Source: Poriferisodalis sp965208895
GTDB taxonomy: Bacteria; Actinomycetota; Acidimicrobiia; Acidimicrobiales; Poriferisodalaceae
Assembly (NCBI RefSeq): GCF_965208895.1
Contig: NZ_OZ242363.1
Location: 434,001-498,000 of the forward strand
DNA length: 64,000 nucleotides
Direction of reading: 5' to 3'
The notes below the pieces were generated by a model. It did not search any database. It was not told the DNA's origin and saw nothing but the letters and a program-made list of their open reading frames with translations. Both the position numbers and the translations under genes were made by a program. This document shows positions 43,487-51,755 of the stretch, one piece after another. The stretch's first letter is position 1, and every line of letters begins with the position of its first letter.

Positions 43487-43521
43487 TTGTATTTTCCATC
43501 AGGCACAGTTATATCTGTACC
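43487..43521 (+). promoter_or_regulatory. Predicted promoter of the tad operon, probably leaderless
   Basis: TTGTAT (43487-43492), a 17-bp spacer and TATATC (43510-43515) resemble a housekeeping sigma promoter in an AT-rich island. The expected start site falls at about 43521-43522, coinciding with the GTG of cpaB. ACAGTTATATCTGT around the -10 is a short inverted repeat. Confidence 0.55.
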
Positions 43522-44229
43522 GTGGCAGCAGACACGCGATTGTCGAGCGAACGGGGAAGAACCCCGTCCGCGACGGGACTGAATTCCCGCGCGGGCACCA
43601 AACAGAACTCGCGCCAGGCGCGCGTCATTGCGGGCGGCGTGCTGTGCGCCACGGCAGCGCTCGGGCTGTGGTGGGCATTCGAGCAGGCAGCCGCTGAGCC
43701 CGAGACCCGCTTCGCTGTCGCGCGGTCACGGCTCGCACCGGGCAGGGTGATCGAAGCGGCCGACGTCGCAATGGTGTCGATTCGCCTGCCGACCGAGGTG
43801 GAAGCCACCGTCTTCGGCGCTGGCGCCGATGTCGTCGGCGGTCTCGTGGTCGAGGCCGTACATGCCGGAGAATTGCTGACTCGTGGCGACATCGGCTCGC
43901 CGCAGTCGATCTCCGGTCGCCATGCGGGCTATGCCATCTCTGTCGAGCTCGATCGTCCCCGCGCCCTCAACGGCCTGGTGGCCGTCGGCGAGCGAGTCGA
44001 CCTCGTCGTGTCGGGGCACCTGTCCCCAGACAGCGCATCGGTCGTGGCCACCGGCGCCGTCGTGCTCGATGTCGACGACCCCTCGAGCATCGACCATGTC
44101 CCAGACACGGTGATCGTCACCCTGCAGGTGCCCGACCAAGCCAGCGCCGTCTCCGTGGCCGCAGCGGCGAATGCCGGTGCCATCACCTTGATCCGGGCGT
44201 GGGGAGCATCGCCACAGGTCACGTCATGA
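43522..44229 (+). CDS. cpaB: CpaB/RcpC-like Flp pilus assembly protein
   Basis: 235 residues, GTG start. An N-terminal basic segment and one membrane anchor (ARVIAGGVLCATAALGLWWAF) are followed by a SAF domain (VARSRLAPGRVIEAADVAMVSIRLP) and RHAGYAISVELDRPRALNGLVAVGERVDLVVSG, typical of CpaB. First gene of the tad operon; its stop overlaps cpaF in ATGA. There is no secretin gene, as expected for a single-membrane envelope. Confidence 0.85.
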   Translation: MAADTRLSSERGRTPSATGLNSRAGTKQNSRQARVIAGGVLCATAALGLWWAFEQAAAEPETRFAVARSRLAPGRVIEAADVAMVSIRLPTEVEATVFGAGADVVGGLVVEAVHAGELLTRGDIGSPQSISGRHAGYAISVELDRPRALNGLVAVGERVDLVVSGHLSPDSASVVATGAVVLDVDDPSSIDHVPDTVIVTLQVPDQASAVSVAAAANAGAITLIRAWGASPQVTS

Positions 44230-45518
44230 CCGACCCGACGCCACTCGCGGAGATCGAACGCTCGGTTTCTGAGCGCGCTCGTCACAGCGGATTGGACCCG
44301 CGCGCCCCCGGCGCAGACCGTGCGATCACCGCGCTCGCCCACGAGGAGATCCGGCGTTGGAACCTCGGCTTCAAGGGCGGCACTCACCGCCACGCGGTGA
44401 GCGACGCTGACGCCGTTGCCGACCGAATCCGGCGCAACCTGCTCGGCTACGGACCTCTCGAAGCGCTGCTGGCCGATGCCGACGTGTGGGAGATCATGGT
44501 CAACGCCCCTGATGAGATCTTCGTCAAGCGGCACCATGGCCAGTGCGCAGACCATGACGAGTCGTTCCACGACGACGAGCACGTTCGGCGCACGCTGACG
44601 AGAATCATCGACGACGCGACGGCCTCTCATCGCAAGCTGGACCCCAGTGAAGGACTCCAAGACGCCCAGCTCGACAACGGCGCCCGCCTGCACATCGTCC
44701 ATCCCGACATCGGCCGCGGCGGACACCTGATCTTCAACATCCGCAAGTTCACAGGCATCGGGTTCTCGAGCTTGAGCGATCTCGCAGCAGTCGGGACGCT
44801 GACCCGCGAGATCAGCGATTTCCTGCGTGCTGCAGTGCGCGCCCGGCTGTCGATCCTGTTCGCCGGCGCTCCAGGCAGCGGCAAGACCACGCTGCTGGGA
44901 TGCTGCGCCGCGGAGCTCGAACCGCACCTGCGCGTCGTGACCGCCGAGGAAGTGTTCGAACTCGACATCCCGCTGCCCAACGTGGCCGCCATGCAGACCC
45001 GACCGGGTCGCACCGAGCGAGCGCCTGTCGACTTGAGGCGCCTGGTGGCCGGCTTCTTGCGGATGGCCCCCGACGTGGCCATCGTGGGCGAGGTACGAGA
45101 CCGCGAGGCGGTCCCCTTGCTGCTGACGCTGTCGAGCGGCGTCACCGGCTACGCGACGATTCACGCGGGTTCCGCACGCCAAGCGCTCGGGCGGCTACGG
45201 CTCATCTGCCAGCTCGCGCCTGAAGTTCGCGAGATGCCCGTCGCGGCGATCACCCAGCTTGTGGCCGAGTCGATCGACATCGTCGTGCATCTGCGGCGAG
45301 GTCCCGACGGGGTGCGCGTCACCGAGGTGGTTGCCGTCGAGGACCTGACCGGCAGTGACCACCACGCTGCGTTCGAAACGACGACGCTGTTCGCACCCGC
45401 CGCCGGGGGCGAGTCGCCGGTGCGGACTCCGAACGCCTCGGGGCGCGTTGCCTCACGGTTGTCCTGCGCCGGCGTCGCGACACCGGACCTCGCCGCACGA
45501 CCGGTCACGCCGACATGA
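44226..45518 (+). CDS. cpaF: CpaF/TadA-family secretion ATPase
   Basis: 430 residues. Pilus assembly motor: LLGYGPLEALLADADVWEIMVNAPDEIFV, Walker A GAPGSGKTTLL, the Asp box ERVVTAEEVFELDIP-like strand (RVVTAEEVFEL), RMAPDVAIVGEVRDREAVPLLLTL with Walker B, and the His box TGYATIHAGSARQAL. ATGA overlaps at both ends indicate coupled translation. A ~50-residue C-terminal tail rich in Ala, Ser and Thr has no recognised domain. Confidence 0.94.
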   Translation: MTDPTPLAEIERSVSERARHSGLDPRAPGADRAITALAHEEIRRWNLGFKGGTHRHAVSDADAVADRIRRNLLGYGPLEALLADADVWEIMVNAPDEIFVKRHHGQCADHDESFHDDEHVRRTLTRIIDDATASHRKLDPSEGLQDAQLDNGARLHIVHPDIGRGGHLIFNIRKFTGIGFSSLSDLAAVGTLTREISDFLRAAVRARLSILFAGAPGSGKTTLLGCCAAELEPHLRVVTAEEVFELDIPLPNVAAMQTRPGRTERAPVDLRRLVAGFLRMAPDVAIVGEVRDREAVPLLLTLSSGVTGYATIHAGSARQALGRLRLICQLAPEVREMPVAAITQLVAESIDIVVHLRRGPDGVRVTEVVAVEDLTGSDHHAAFETTTLFAPAAGGESPVRTPNASGRVASRLSCAGVATPDLAARPVTPT

Positions 45519-46372
45519 CCGGTGTGCTGTTCATCGGCGCGGGCGCGTTGGGCATCTGGCTGCTCGCGACGCCCGACGGCGATGTCTCGGCGGCGCTGCG
45601 GCGGCTGGTGCCGTCGAAGCCCCCCGCACCGCTGACAGCGCCCAGGCCAACCTCACGCCTGGTCGCCAGCACGCTGGCTGGCGCTGTCGCGGCGGTTGGG
45701 GGGTGGGCAGGTGCCTGGACGCTCTTCGGCGGCATCGCCGCGCCGGCCTTGGTCGCAGTGTTCAGTGCGGCGATCCCGCCCTGTGCTGCATCACAGCGGC
45801 GCCGGCAGCGCACCGCAAACTCCTGGCAGGCGTGGCCCCGACTGCTCGCGGAGATCCGTGTCGGGGTTGCTCACCGGGGCCAGTCGATCCCCGCTGCGCT
45901 CTTTGCTGCCGACGCCCACGCACCGCCGGAGATGCGCCTGGCATTCTCCGAAGCGGCCCGCACTTGGTCGTTGAGCACCGATTTCGAAGCGTCGCTGCGA
46001 GTGCTCAAGACATCGCTCGCGGACCCGACCGCGGACGCGGTGTGCGAGACGCTGTTGGCTGCGCACCAGATCGGCGGGGTGCGCGTCGACATTCGCCTGC
46101 GGGCCCTGGCCGAAGCGGCTCAGGCCGAGGCCGCAGCGCGTTCGGACGCTCGGGCCAAGCAGGCCGGAGCCCGATTCGCGCGCAGCTTCGTCGCTCTGGT
46201 GCCGGCATTCATGGGCGTCATCGGCTTGAGCATCGGAAGCGGCAGGCAGGCCTACGCGTCGCCTGACGGTCAGCTTCTGGTAGTGCTCAGCGTGCTCGCT
46301 GTGGCCGGCTGCTGGTTGTGGGCGGGTCGGATCATGGCGGTCCCGCTGCGGAAGCGGGTGTTCGTGCAGTGA
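45515..46372 (+). CDS. tadB: TadB-like type II secretion system F-domain protein
   Basis: 285 residues. Hydrophobic N-terminal segments (TGVLFIGAGALGIWLLATP; GAVAAVGGWAGAWTLFGGIAAPALVAVFSAAI) precede the cytoplasmic F domain (WPRLLAEIRVGVAHRGQSIPAALFAA, AEARSDARAKQAGARFARSFV-like). Two C-terminal helices follow. It is the inner-membrane platform of the tad machine. The stop overlaps the tadC GTG. Confidence 0.85.
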   Translation: MTGVLFIGAGALGIWLLATPDGDVSAALRRLVPSKPPAPLTAPRPTSRLVASTLAGAVAAVGGWAGAWTLFGGIAAPALVAVFSAAIPPCAASQRRRQRTANSWQAWPRLLAEIRVGVAHRGQSIPAALFAADAHAPPEMRLAFSEAARTWSLSTDFEASLRVLKTSLADPTADAVCETLLAAHQIGGVRVDIRLRALAEAAQAEAAARSDARAKQAGARFARSFVALVPAFMGVIGLSIGSGRQAYASPDGQLLVVLSVLAVAGCWLWAGRIMAVPLRKRVFVQ

Positions 46373-47094
46373 CCGCCTCCGGGGTATTCGCGCAGCGCAT
46401 CGCCGGGATCGCCAACGGCGATGCCGAGCTTGCAGCCCGGCTGAGGCGAGCCGGCTGCTCGCGGTCGGGGTCCGAATTCCGCGCACGGCAGGTGGGCGGC
46501 GCAGCAGCAAGTCTCGTCGCCGCCGGCGGGGTGCTGAGTGCCGCGGGCATAGGCCTGCCGCTCGTGTTCGCCGGTGCGCTTGCCGTGGCCACCGCCGTAT
46601 ACGGCGCCACCGAGCACAGCCTCGAGAGGCAGGTTGCCGGGCGGCGCGCACAGATCACCGAGGAGCTGCCGATCGTTGCCGAGCAGGTCGGCATGCTGCT
46701 CGCGAGCGGGATGTCGCTGAGCGGCGCGCTTGATGCCGCTTCGCGTCGCGGCCAAGGGATCTGCGCCGAGGGATTGATGCGCGTCGGCACCCGGGTCGCC
46801 GGCGGCACCACCGTCGAGGTGGCGCTGGCCGAATGGGCCGACGACGCCGGATCGGCGGAAATCCGCAGATTCGTCGGCGTGCTGACCTTGCACGAGGACA
46901 CGACAGACATCGCCGCGTTGGTCTCGGACGAGGCCCGCTCCTCCCGCATGGAAGCCCACCGGCGCCTCATCGCCCACATCGAGCGCCGCAACGAGCAGGT
47001 GTGGATACCTGTCACCGTCGCTGCGCTCGTGCCTGGGAGCGTCCTGCTGGCGATTCCGTTCAGCGATGCGCTCAGCGGATACGTGGCGCTGTGA
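46369..47094 (+). CDS. tadC: TadC-like type II secretion system F-domain protein
   Basis: 241 residues from GTG 46369, overlapping the tadB stop as GTGA. Helices are AASLVAAGGVLSAAGIGLPLVFAGALAVATAVYG and, at the end, WIPVTVAALVPGSVLLAIPF. The F domain includes ITEELPIVAEQVGMLLASGMSLSGALDAASRRG. It partners TadB in the pilus platform. Confidence 0.85.
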   Translation: MTASGVFAQRIAGIANGDAELAARLRRAGCSRSGSEFRARQVGGAAASLVAAGGVLSAAGIGLPLVFAGALAVATAVYGATEHSLERQVAGRRAQITEELPIVAEQVGMLLASGMSLSGALDAASRRGQGICAEGLMRVGTRVAGGTTVEVALAEWADDAGSAEIRRFVGVLTLHEDTTDIAALVSDEARSSRMEAHRRLIAHIERRNEQVWIPVTVAALVPGSVLLAIPFSDALSGYVAL

Positions 47095-47171
47095 GCCGCC
47101 CATCCGCCGGCGCTGGGCCTCACCGACATCTCCCCCCTCCCACGACCTGCATTCACCGAAAGGACAACCCC

Positions 47172-47492
47172 ATGTACACCGCCTCCCTCTCCACGGTTCT
47201 TGCCATCCTCGGCACCGCCGCGGCCTTCGCGCTCGAGATCTCCGTCGCTGCGCTCAGCGCGGTCACAGCCAGCGGCGGCATCGCGACGCTGGCCCGATGG
47301 CAGTCCCCCGCCATCGGGCCAGCGCTGCGGCGCGGCACAGGACGCAACGAGCGAGGCGAAGGAGTCATCTCCGCGGCCATTGCCGTGCTGATCATCGCGT
47401 CGCTCGGCGCCCTCATGTGGGTCGGCTTCAAGGCGCTCTGGGAGAATGCTGAGGAAACCACCAATTCCGAGATCGCGAAGATCGGCAAGTGA
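47172..47492 (+). CDS. Small pilin-like tad locus protein
   Basis: 106 residues; AAAGGA-type RBS upstream of ATG. An N-terminal hydrophobic segment (TVLAILGTAAAFALEISVAALSAV) is followed by a basic loop (RRGTGRNERGEGVIS) and the second hydrophobic segment AAIAVLIIASLGALMWVGFKAL. RGEGVIS followed by a hydrophobic run resembles the prepilin pattern, though the cleavage residues are not the standard Flp set. Likely the main pilin or a pilin-like subunit; the family is not certain. Confidence 0.65.
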   Translation: MYTASLSTVLAILGTAAAFALEISVAALSAVTASGGIATLARWQSPAIGPALRRGTGRNERGEGVISAAIAVLIIASLGALMWVGFKALWENAEETTNSEIAKIGK

Positions 47493-47890
47493 GGTTGCGC
47501 CGCGATGAGCGCGGCACCGGCCTCGTCGCCCTGCCGTGGGGAATCTTGGCGTTCCTGACGTTCCTGATGCTCGCAGTCCAGGTCGCCATGCACTTCTACA
47601 GCGCTTCGGTCGTGACTGCGGTGGGTCATGACGCCACCCGGCGCGCAGCGTTCGGGGGCGGCGACTCTGCAGCGATCGTCGATGCCGAACGCTGGCTGCG
47701 GTCGCGCATCGGGCCCGCAATCAGCATCGAACGGCTGGACTGGAGCTCGAATCGCGACATCGTGGCCCTGGAGCTCTCGGCGCGGCCGCCGACGCTGCTC
47801 ATTGATGCCTCCTCGCTCATCGGACGACGCAGCATCGAGCGCCGCTTCGAGGTGCGGCGCGAGCTGGCGCGCTTCGCCGGTCTCCCGTGA
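47489..47890 (+). CDS. TadE-like pseudopilin
   Basis: 133 residues, GTG start overlapping the previous stop (GTGA). RRDERGTGLVALPWGILAFLTFLMLAVQVAMHFYSASVV is a TadE-type N-terminal anchor, followed by AVGHDATRRAAF, as in many actinobacterial TadE-like proteins. The extracytoplasmic remainder is polar. Probable minor pilin. Confidence 0.75.
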   Translation: MRLRRDERGTGLVALPWGILAFLTFLMLAVQVAMHFYSASVVTAVGHDATRRAAFGGGDSAAIVDAERWLRSRIGPAISIERLDWSSNRDIVALELSARPPTLLIDASSLIGRRSIERRFEVRRELARFAGLP

Positions 47891-47902
47891 ACCGAGGACG
47901 CC

Positions 47903-48352
47903 GTGAGATGCCCTCAACGTGACTCCGCCGGCGTGGTCGGGGCCGAGGTTCTGCCGTTCATCGTGCTCGTCTTCGTCGGAGGGACGCTGCTGTTCGCTCA
48001 GACATGGGCAGCGCTGGACGCGAAAATCACTGCCGTCGCCGGTGTCCGGGAGGCCGCACGGTCCTTTGTGGAACATGGCGGGCAGCGCTCCGCGGATGCC
48101 ACCGATGCTGCGATCGCCGCAGGCACGCAGGCCATGTCCGGATACCGGCTCGGGGGCGAGGCGTCTGTGCAACCGGTCGGTTCGACCCGGCTGCGGCGCT
48201 GTGAACGGGTGACCTTCGAGGCGACCCAGGAGGTCCCACGCCTGGCGTTGCTGCGAGGCGGCTGGTCGCCGCTGTCGGTGCGTGCACGCGCCAGCGAGAT
48301 CGTCGATCCATTCCGACACGGACTCAGCGGGCGTGCTCCCTGTGCGCACTAG
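47903..48352 (+). CDS. TadE/TadG-like pseudopilin
   Basis: 149 residues from GTG 47903. An N-terminal anchor (GVVGAEVLPFIVLVFVGGTLLFAQTWAALDAK) is followed by AVAGVREAARSFVEHGGQRSADATDAA, the same layout as the preceding TadE-like gene. Cysteines in RLRRCERV and at the end could pair. Part of the minor-pilin set. Confidence 0.7.
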   Translation: MRCPQRDSAGVVGAEVLPFIVLVFVGGTLLFAQTWAALDAKITAVAGVREAARSFVEHGGQRSADATDAAIAAGTQAMSGYRLGGEASVQPVGSTRLRRCERVTFEATQEVPRLALLRGGWSPLSVRARASEIVDPFRHGLSGRAPCAH

Positions 48353-48848
48353 GCCGAAGCCGCCCGCAATCGCTGTGGCCCTCAGGTCGCCGGCAACCCA
48401 AGCCGGTGACGTCGAGCGCGGCTCAGCGCTGCTGCTCGTGCCAGTCGGTGTGCTGATCGTGGTCCTGCTGGCTGGCATCACCGTTGACAGCGCGGCCGTG
48501 TTCCTGGCACAGCGCGAAGCATCTGCAGCAGCGTCCTCGCTCGCCAACGACTTGGTCTCGCTCGCGCTCGACGAAGCCGCTCTTCGTCACCATGGGATCT
48601 ACCGTGTGGATGCCTCCCGACTGCGCCAGCTCACTGCGGGGAGCCAGCGAATGGCGCAGGAGCGGCTGTCTGCGATATTCGAGCCCGGATCGGTCTCGGT
48701 GACGATCACCGCGGCAGGTCCGTCGGCTGTGCGGGTCTCGGTCTCAGGTTCGGCCCGACGGATCATCGGCTTGATCGGGAACGTCAACGGACGCTCAAGC
48801 CGTCCCGTTTCCGCTGAGGCCGTCGGGCGCGCCCGGCTCTCTGGTTGA
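48333..48848 (+). CDS. TadG-like membrane-anchored protein
   Basis: About 171 residues. RGSALLLVPVGVLIVVLLAGITVDSAAVFLAQREASAAASSLANDLVSLALDEAA is a TadG/Flp-type anchor followed by a helical segment. Starts GTG 48333 or 48342 overlap the preceding gene by a few codons; an upstream start at 48282 is less likely. Last gene of the tad run. Confidence 0.7.
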   Translation: MLPVRTRPKPPAIAVALRSPATQAGDVERGSALLLVPVGVLIVVLLAGITVDSAAVFLAQREASAAASSLANDLVSLALDEAALRHHGIYRVDASRLRQLTAGSQRMAQERLSAIFEPGSVSVTITAAGPSAVRVSVSGSARRIIGLIGNVNGRSSRPVSAEAVGRARLSG

Positions 48849-48906
48849 AGACGCGAGGGCACAGCAGCGCAATGTTTCATATTACTTAGCTATTGCTCAG
48901 TATGTT

Positions 48907-48918
48907 TTATATCTTTTG
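48907..48918 (+). promoter_or_regulatory. Predicted -10 of the pseudokinase gene
   Basis: TTATATCT at 48907-48914 is identical to the octamer at 43509-43516 upstream of cpaB and lies 4 bp before the ATG, so a leaderless transcript is likely. The surrounding ~45 bp are AT-rich. A convincing -35 at normal spacing is not seen. Confidence 0.45.
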
Positions 48919-50379
48919 ATGATGCTCAGAAGTCCGACTGTCCGCGAAGACCCTTCCGGCAGTGCAGTGCTGATCAAGCACGCCGACGGAGCCGAGCGGA
49001 CGCGCTTGCGTCATGAGGCTCAGGTGATCGCCGCAGCGCGCATGGCGGGGGTCGTCGACTTCATCAGTCTCGACGAGTTCGACGATCGCTGCGAGATGCG
49101 ACTGCGCTACCTCGAAGCCCCGTCGCTCGCCGAATTGCCGCAGCTCGGGCCCCGGGACACGCTCGAATTGCTCATCGAGCTCGGCACGACGCTGGAAGAG
49201 CTGCATGCTCGCGGCATCCGCCATGGCGCACTGCGCGGCGATCACGTGCTGGTGGCCCCGCCGCATCGGCCAGTTCTCTGCGGCTTCGGAGAGGCGACGG
49301 GCCCAGCCGACGAGCTGCAGCATCTGCCAGGCACGGATCTCGCGGCTCTCGCCGCCCTCGCCGCCTCGGAGCTCACGCGGGCAGATCGCACGGCAACCGA
49401 GGCCGGCGAGCGTCACTGGATTGCAGAATCGCTGCGCGCCTGTGAGAGCCTCACCTCCGCAGCGACGATCGCTCCGCGCGACGGCAAGCCGCTGTCGACG
49501 TGGCTCGCCCACCTGCGACACCTGCGCGACACCGCGGCACGCACCCACCCCGAGGCCATCGACGGAGTCGTGCCCGCTCGAGGGCTTGGCGTGATCGCTG
49601 CGCACGACATCAACGGCATTCGCGAACGGCTGCGTGCACAAGCACCCGATCCCGAGCCGTCAGACGGCATCGGTCCCGGATCACCGCAAGCGTCACGCGC
49701 GCTTGCACCAACGCCAGACCGGCGCCGGATCGCCTCGGGCGCAGTGCTGGCGGTGACCCTGGCCATCGCTGCGATCGCCGGTTGGCGCGCCCTGGCAGGC
49801 GGCGGCCCGGTGGCCGAATCGACCAGCCGGCTGCCGCACGTCGTCGCAGCGACCAGCGCCGCTGCCGGCGCGTCGTCGCCCAGCGTCTCTCCCGTAGGGC
49901 TTGATGACTCGGCGGTCCATGACGCTGATCCCGGTGACCCCTCAGCACCTCTCGATGCCTCCGACGCACTGCCTGCGCCAGTGAGCGAGGGCGCAACGCT
50001 GCTCTACAGCACCGCAACAGCGCCTCTTGCTGACGCAGAGGCAACGGTTGGATCTTCCGGTGACCTGGTGGCCACCGGCGATTGGGACTGCGACGGCCAT
50101 TCGACACTGGCGGTCGTGAGCCCAACCACGGGAGAGGTCGGGTTCTACGGCACAAAGTCCGGCACCGATGGCCCGGTTGTGCCTGTGCGAGTCGCCCATG
50201 TGCCGCTCGCAGCCAGTGCACTGTCTACGACCAGACCCGAACCAGACGCCGCCGACGGCGTGGCACCGCAGCTCCCCTGTGACGCGCTGGTCATCCACTA
50301 CGGCGACCTGGACGTGACACTGCCGCCGCATCGACCGGCGCCCGCGGGTGAGCAGCCGCCCGAGGCCACCCAGCGCTAG
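48919..50379 (+). CDS. Membrane-anchored pseudokinase with FG-GAP-like extracellular segment
   Basis: 486 residues. Residues ~15-215 follow a protein-kinase fold. The VAIK-like Lys is in AVLIKHA (~20), the helix-C Glu is in RHEAQVIAAAR (~33), and the catalytic loop is degenerate: HGALRGDHVLV, with Ala for the catalytic Asp and His for the Asn. DFG is GFG (CGFGEA). The domain should bind but probably not phosphorylate. A single helix (IASGAVLAVTLAIAAIAGW, ~271-290) leads to a Ser/Ala/Pro/Asp-rich outside stalk and a terminal segment, ATGDWDCDGHSTLAVVSPTT, resembling FG-GAP/VCBS-type repeats. It follows the tad operon, and a regulatory role there is inference. Confidence 0.7.
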   Translation: MMLRSPTVREDPSGSAVLIKHADGAERTRLRHEAQVIAAARMAGVVDFISLDEFDDRCEMRLRYLEAPSLAELPQLGPRDTLELLIELGTTLEELHARGIRHGALRGDHVLVAPPHRPVLCGFGEATGPADELQHLPGTDLAALAALAASELTRADRTATEAGERHWIAESLRACESLTSAATIAPRDGKPLSTWLAHLRHLRDTAARTHPEAIDGVVPARGLGVIAAHDINGIRERLRAQAPDPEPSDGIGPGSPQASRALAPTPDRRRIASGAVLAVTLAIAAIAGWRALAGGGPVAESTSRLPHVVAATSAAAGASSPSVSPVGLDDSAVHDADPGDPSAPLDASDALPAPVSEGATLLYSTATAPLADAEATVGSSGDLVATGDWDCDGHSTLAVVSPTTGEVGFYGTKSGTDGPVVPVRVAHVPLAASALSTTRPEPDAADGVAPQLPCDALVIHYGDLDVTLPPHRPAPAGEQPPEATQR

Positions 50380-51467
50380 CGCGCTGACGGCAGCCCCAGC
50401 CGGACGGAAACCTCGTTGGCGAGCAGACGCCCACGAGCGGTCAGCTTGAGCCGGCCTTCCCCAGCAGGTTCGAGCAGGTGCCCCACGTTGTGGGGCAGCG
50501 AACCGGCCGGGACACCGTCGGAGGTGCGCAGCGCGAGCTGCAACGCTTCGAGGCGACGCTCGTCGGGGTCCAATTCCTCGCTGCCGGCAACGGGAGACGT
50601 CCCGGTCGAGATCGCCGCTATGAACCGCTCGGGGGTGCGAACGCTCCAGTAACGGTGACCGTCACGGTGGCTGTGCGCGGCACACCCGATGCCCGCGTAG
50701 GCACCCTGCCGCCAATACAGCTGGTTGTGCCGGCATCGCGCGCCCGGGCGAGCCCAGTTGGAAATCTCGTAAGCCTCGAAGCCCGCGCGCGCCAACAGCT
50801 CATCGGTGAACAGGTACTTGTCGGCCATGTCGTCGTCGTCGGGATGGCGGGACGGATCATCTCCGAGCGCGGTGCCAGCCTCTGGGGTCAACCCGTACAC
50901 GCTCAGATGATCAGGCTCGAAGTCGATGGTGCGGACCAGCGTGTGCTCCCAATCGGACATCGATTCGGCCTGCGAGCCATAGATCAGGTCCAGGTTGAGC
51001 TGACCGATGCCCGCCCGCCGGACCGCATCAACCGATGCAGCCACCATCTCAGGGTCGTGGCGACGACCCAGCACGTCCAGCACGCCAGCGTTCATCGATT
51101 GCACGCCGAGGCTGATGCGGCTCACGCCCAGCGCCTCATAGGACTGCATCTGTTCGGCGGTGACGAGGTCGGGATTGCACTCCACCGTGATCTCGGCGCC
51201 GCCCGCCAGCGGGAGCTCCGCCAGCACCTCCCCCAGCAGCTCAGGTGCCACCAGATTCGGCGTGCCGCCGCCGAAGAACACCGAGGTCACCGCCGGAAGC
51301 TCCGCCGCCAGCTCGCGGGCCTGGCGGCGGCAGCTCGCCATGTAGTCGTCGATGAGGTGCTCGCGATCCGTCCAGGTTGCAAACGCGCAGTAGTCGCACC
51401 GATGCGTGCAGAACGGGATATGGCAATAGACGCCGAAGGGCGGCGATGCGCTGCCGGCGTCTGTCAC
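50376..51467 (-). CDS. hemW: HemW-like radical SAM protein (oxygen-independent coproporphyrinogen oxidase-like)
   Basis: 363 residues, GTG start. The radical SAM cluster is CHIPFCTHRCDYCAF, followed by VFFGGGTPNLV, ECNPDL and GVSRISLGVQSM. HemW is generally a heme chaperone, not a coproporphyrinogen oxidase. The start overlaps the upstream HTH stop (GTGA). Confidence 0.9.
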   Translation of the reverse strand: MTDAGSASPPFGVYCHIPFCTHRCDYCAFATWTDREHLIDDYMASCRRQARELAAELPAVTSVFFGGGTPNLVAPELLGEVLAELPLAGGAEITVECNPDLVTAEQMQSYEALGVSRISLGVQSMNAGVLDVLGRRHDPEMVAASVDAVRRAGIGQLNLDLIYGSQAESMSDWEHTLVRTIDFEPDHLSVYGLTPEAGTALGDDPSRHPDDDDMADKYLFTDELLARAGFEAYEISNWARPGARCRHNQLYWRQGAYAGIGCAAHSHRDGHRYWSVRTPERFIAAISTGTSPVAGSEELDPDERRLEALQLALRTSDGVPAGSLPHNVGHLLEPAGEGRLKLTARGRLLANEVSVRLGLPSAR

Positions 51468-51754
51468 AGCACTGAATCGGCCGGGTAGCGCTGTGATGCC
51501 GGTTGGCTTTGGCCGCCGTCTCGGCCGCCGTTCGGCAGCAATTCAGCGGGCGGCACGCCGTACAGCTCCGCCAAGCGCAGCAGACGCTTCACGGCCACGC
51601 CCCGCTCGCCGCGCTCGTACGCCCCCAGCACTGACGTGCGGAATTCGCCGCCCGATACCGCCTCGACCTCGCCGAGCGTCATGCGCCGCTGTTTTCGCAC
51701 CGCCCGCAGCCGCTCGCCCACAAGCGCATCGACTGTCCGCCGGTCGTCGGGCAT
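51464..51754 (-). CDS. BldD-like XRE-family DNA-binding protein
   Basis: 96 residues from ATG 51754. VGERLRAVRKQRRMTLGEVEAVSGGEF...VLGAYERGERGVAVKRLLRLAELYGVPPAELLP closely follows the DNA-binding domain of BldD. The C-terminal c-di-GMP-binding domain of true BldD is absent. It ends in a Gln/Ser/Pro tail. It is one base after the dnaJ stop and overlaps hemW, so it may be transcribed with both. Confidence 0.8.
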   Translation of the reverse strand: MPDDRRTVDALVGERLRAVRKQRRMTLGEVEAVSGGEFRTSVLGAYERGERGVAVKRLLRLAELYGVPPAELLPNGGRDGGQSQPASQRYPADSVL

Positions 51755-51755
51755 C

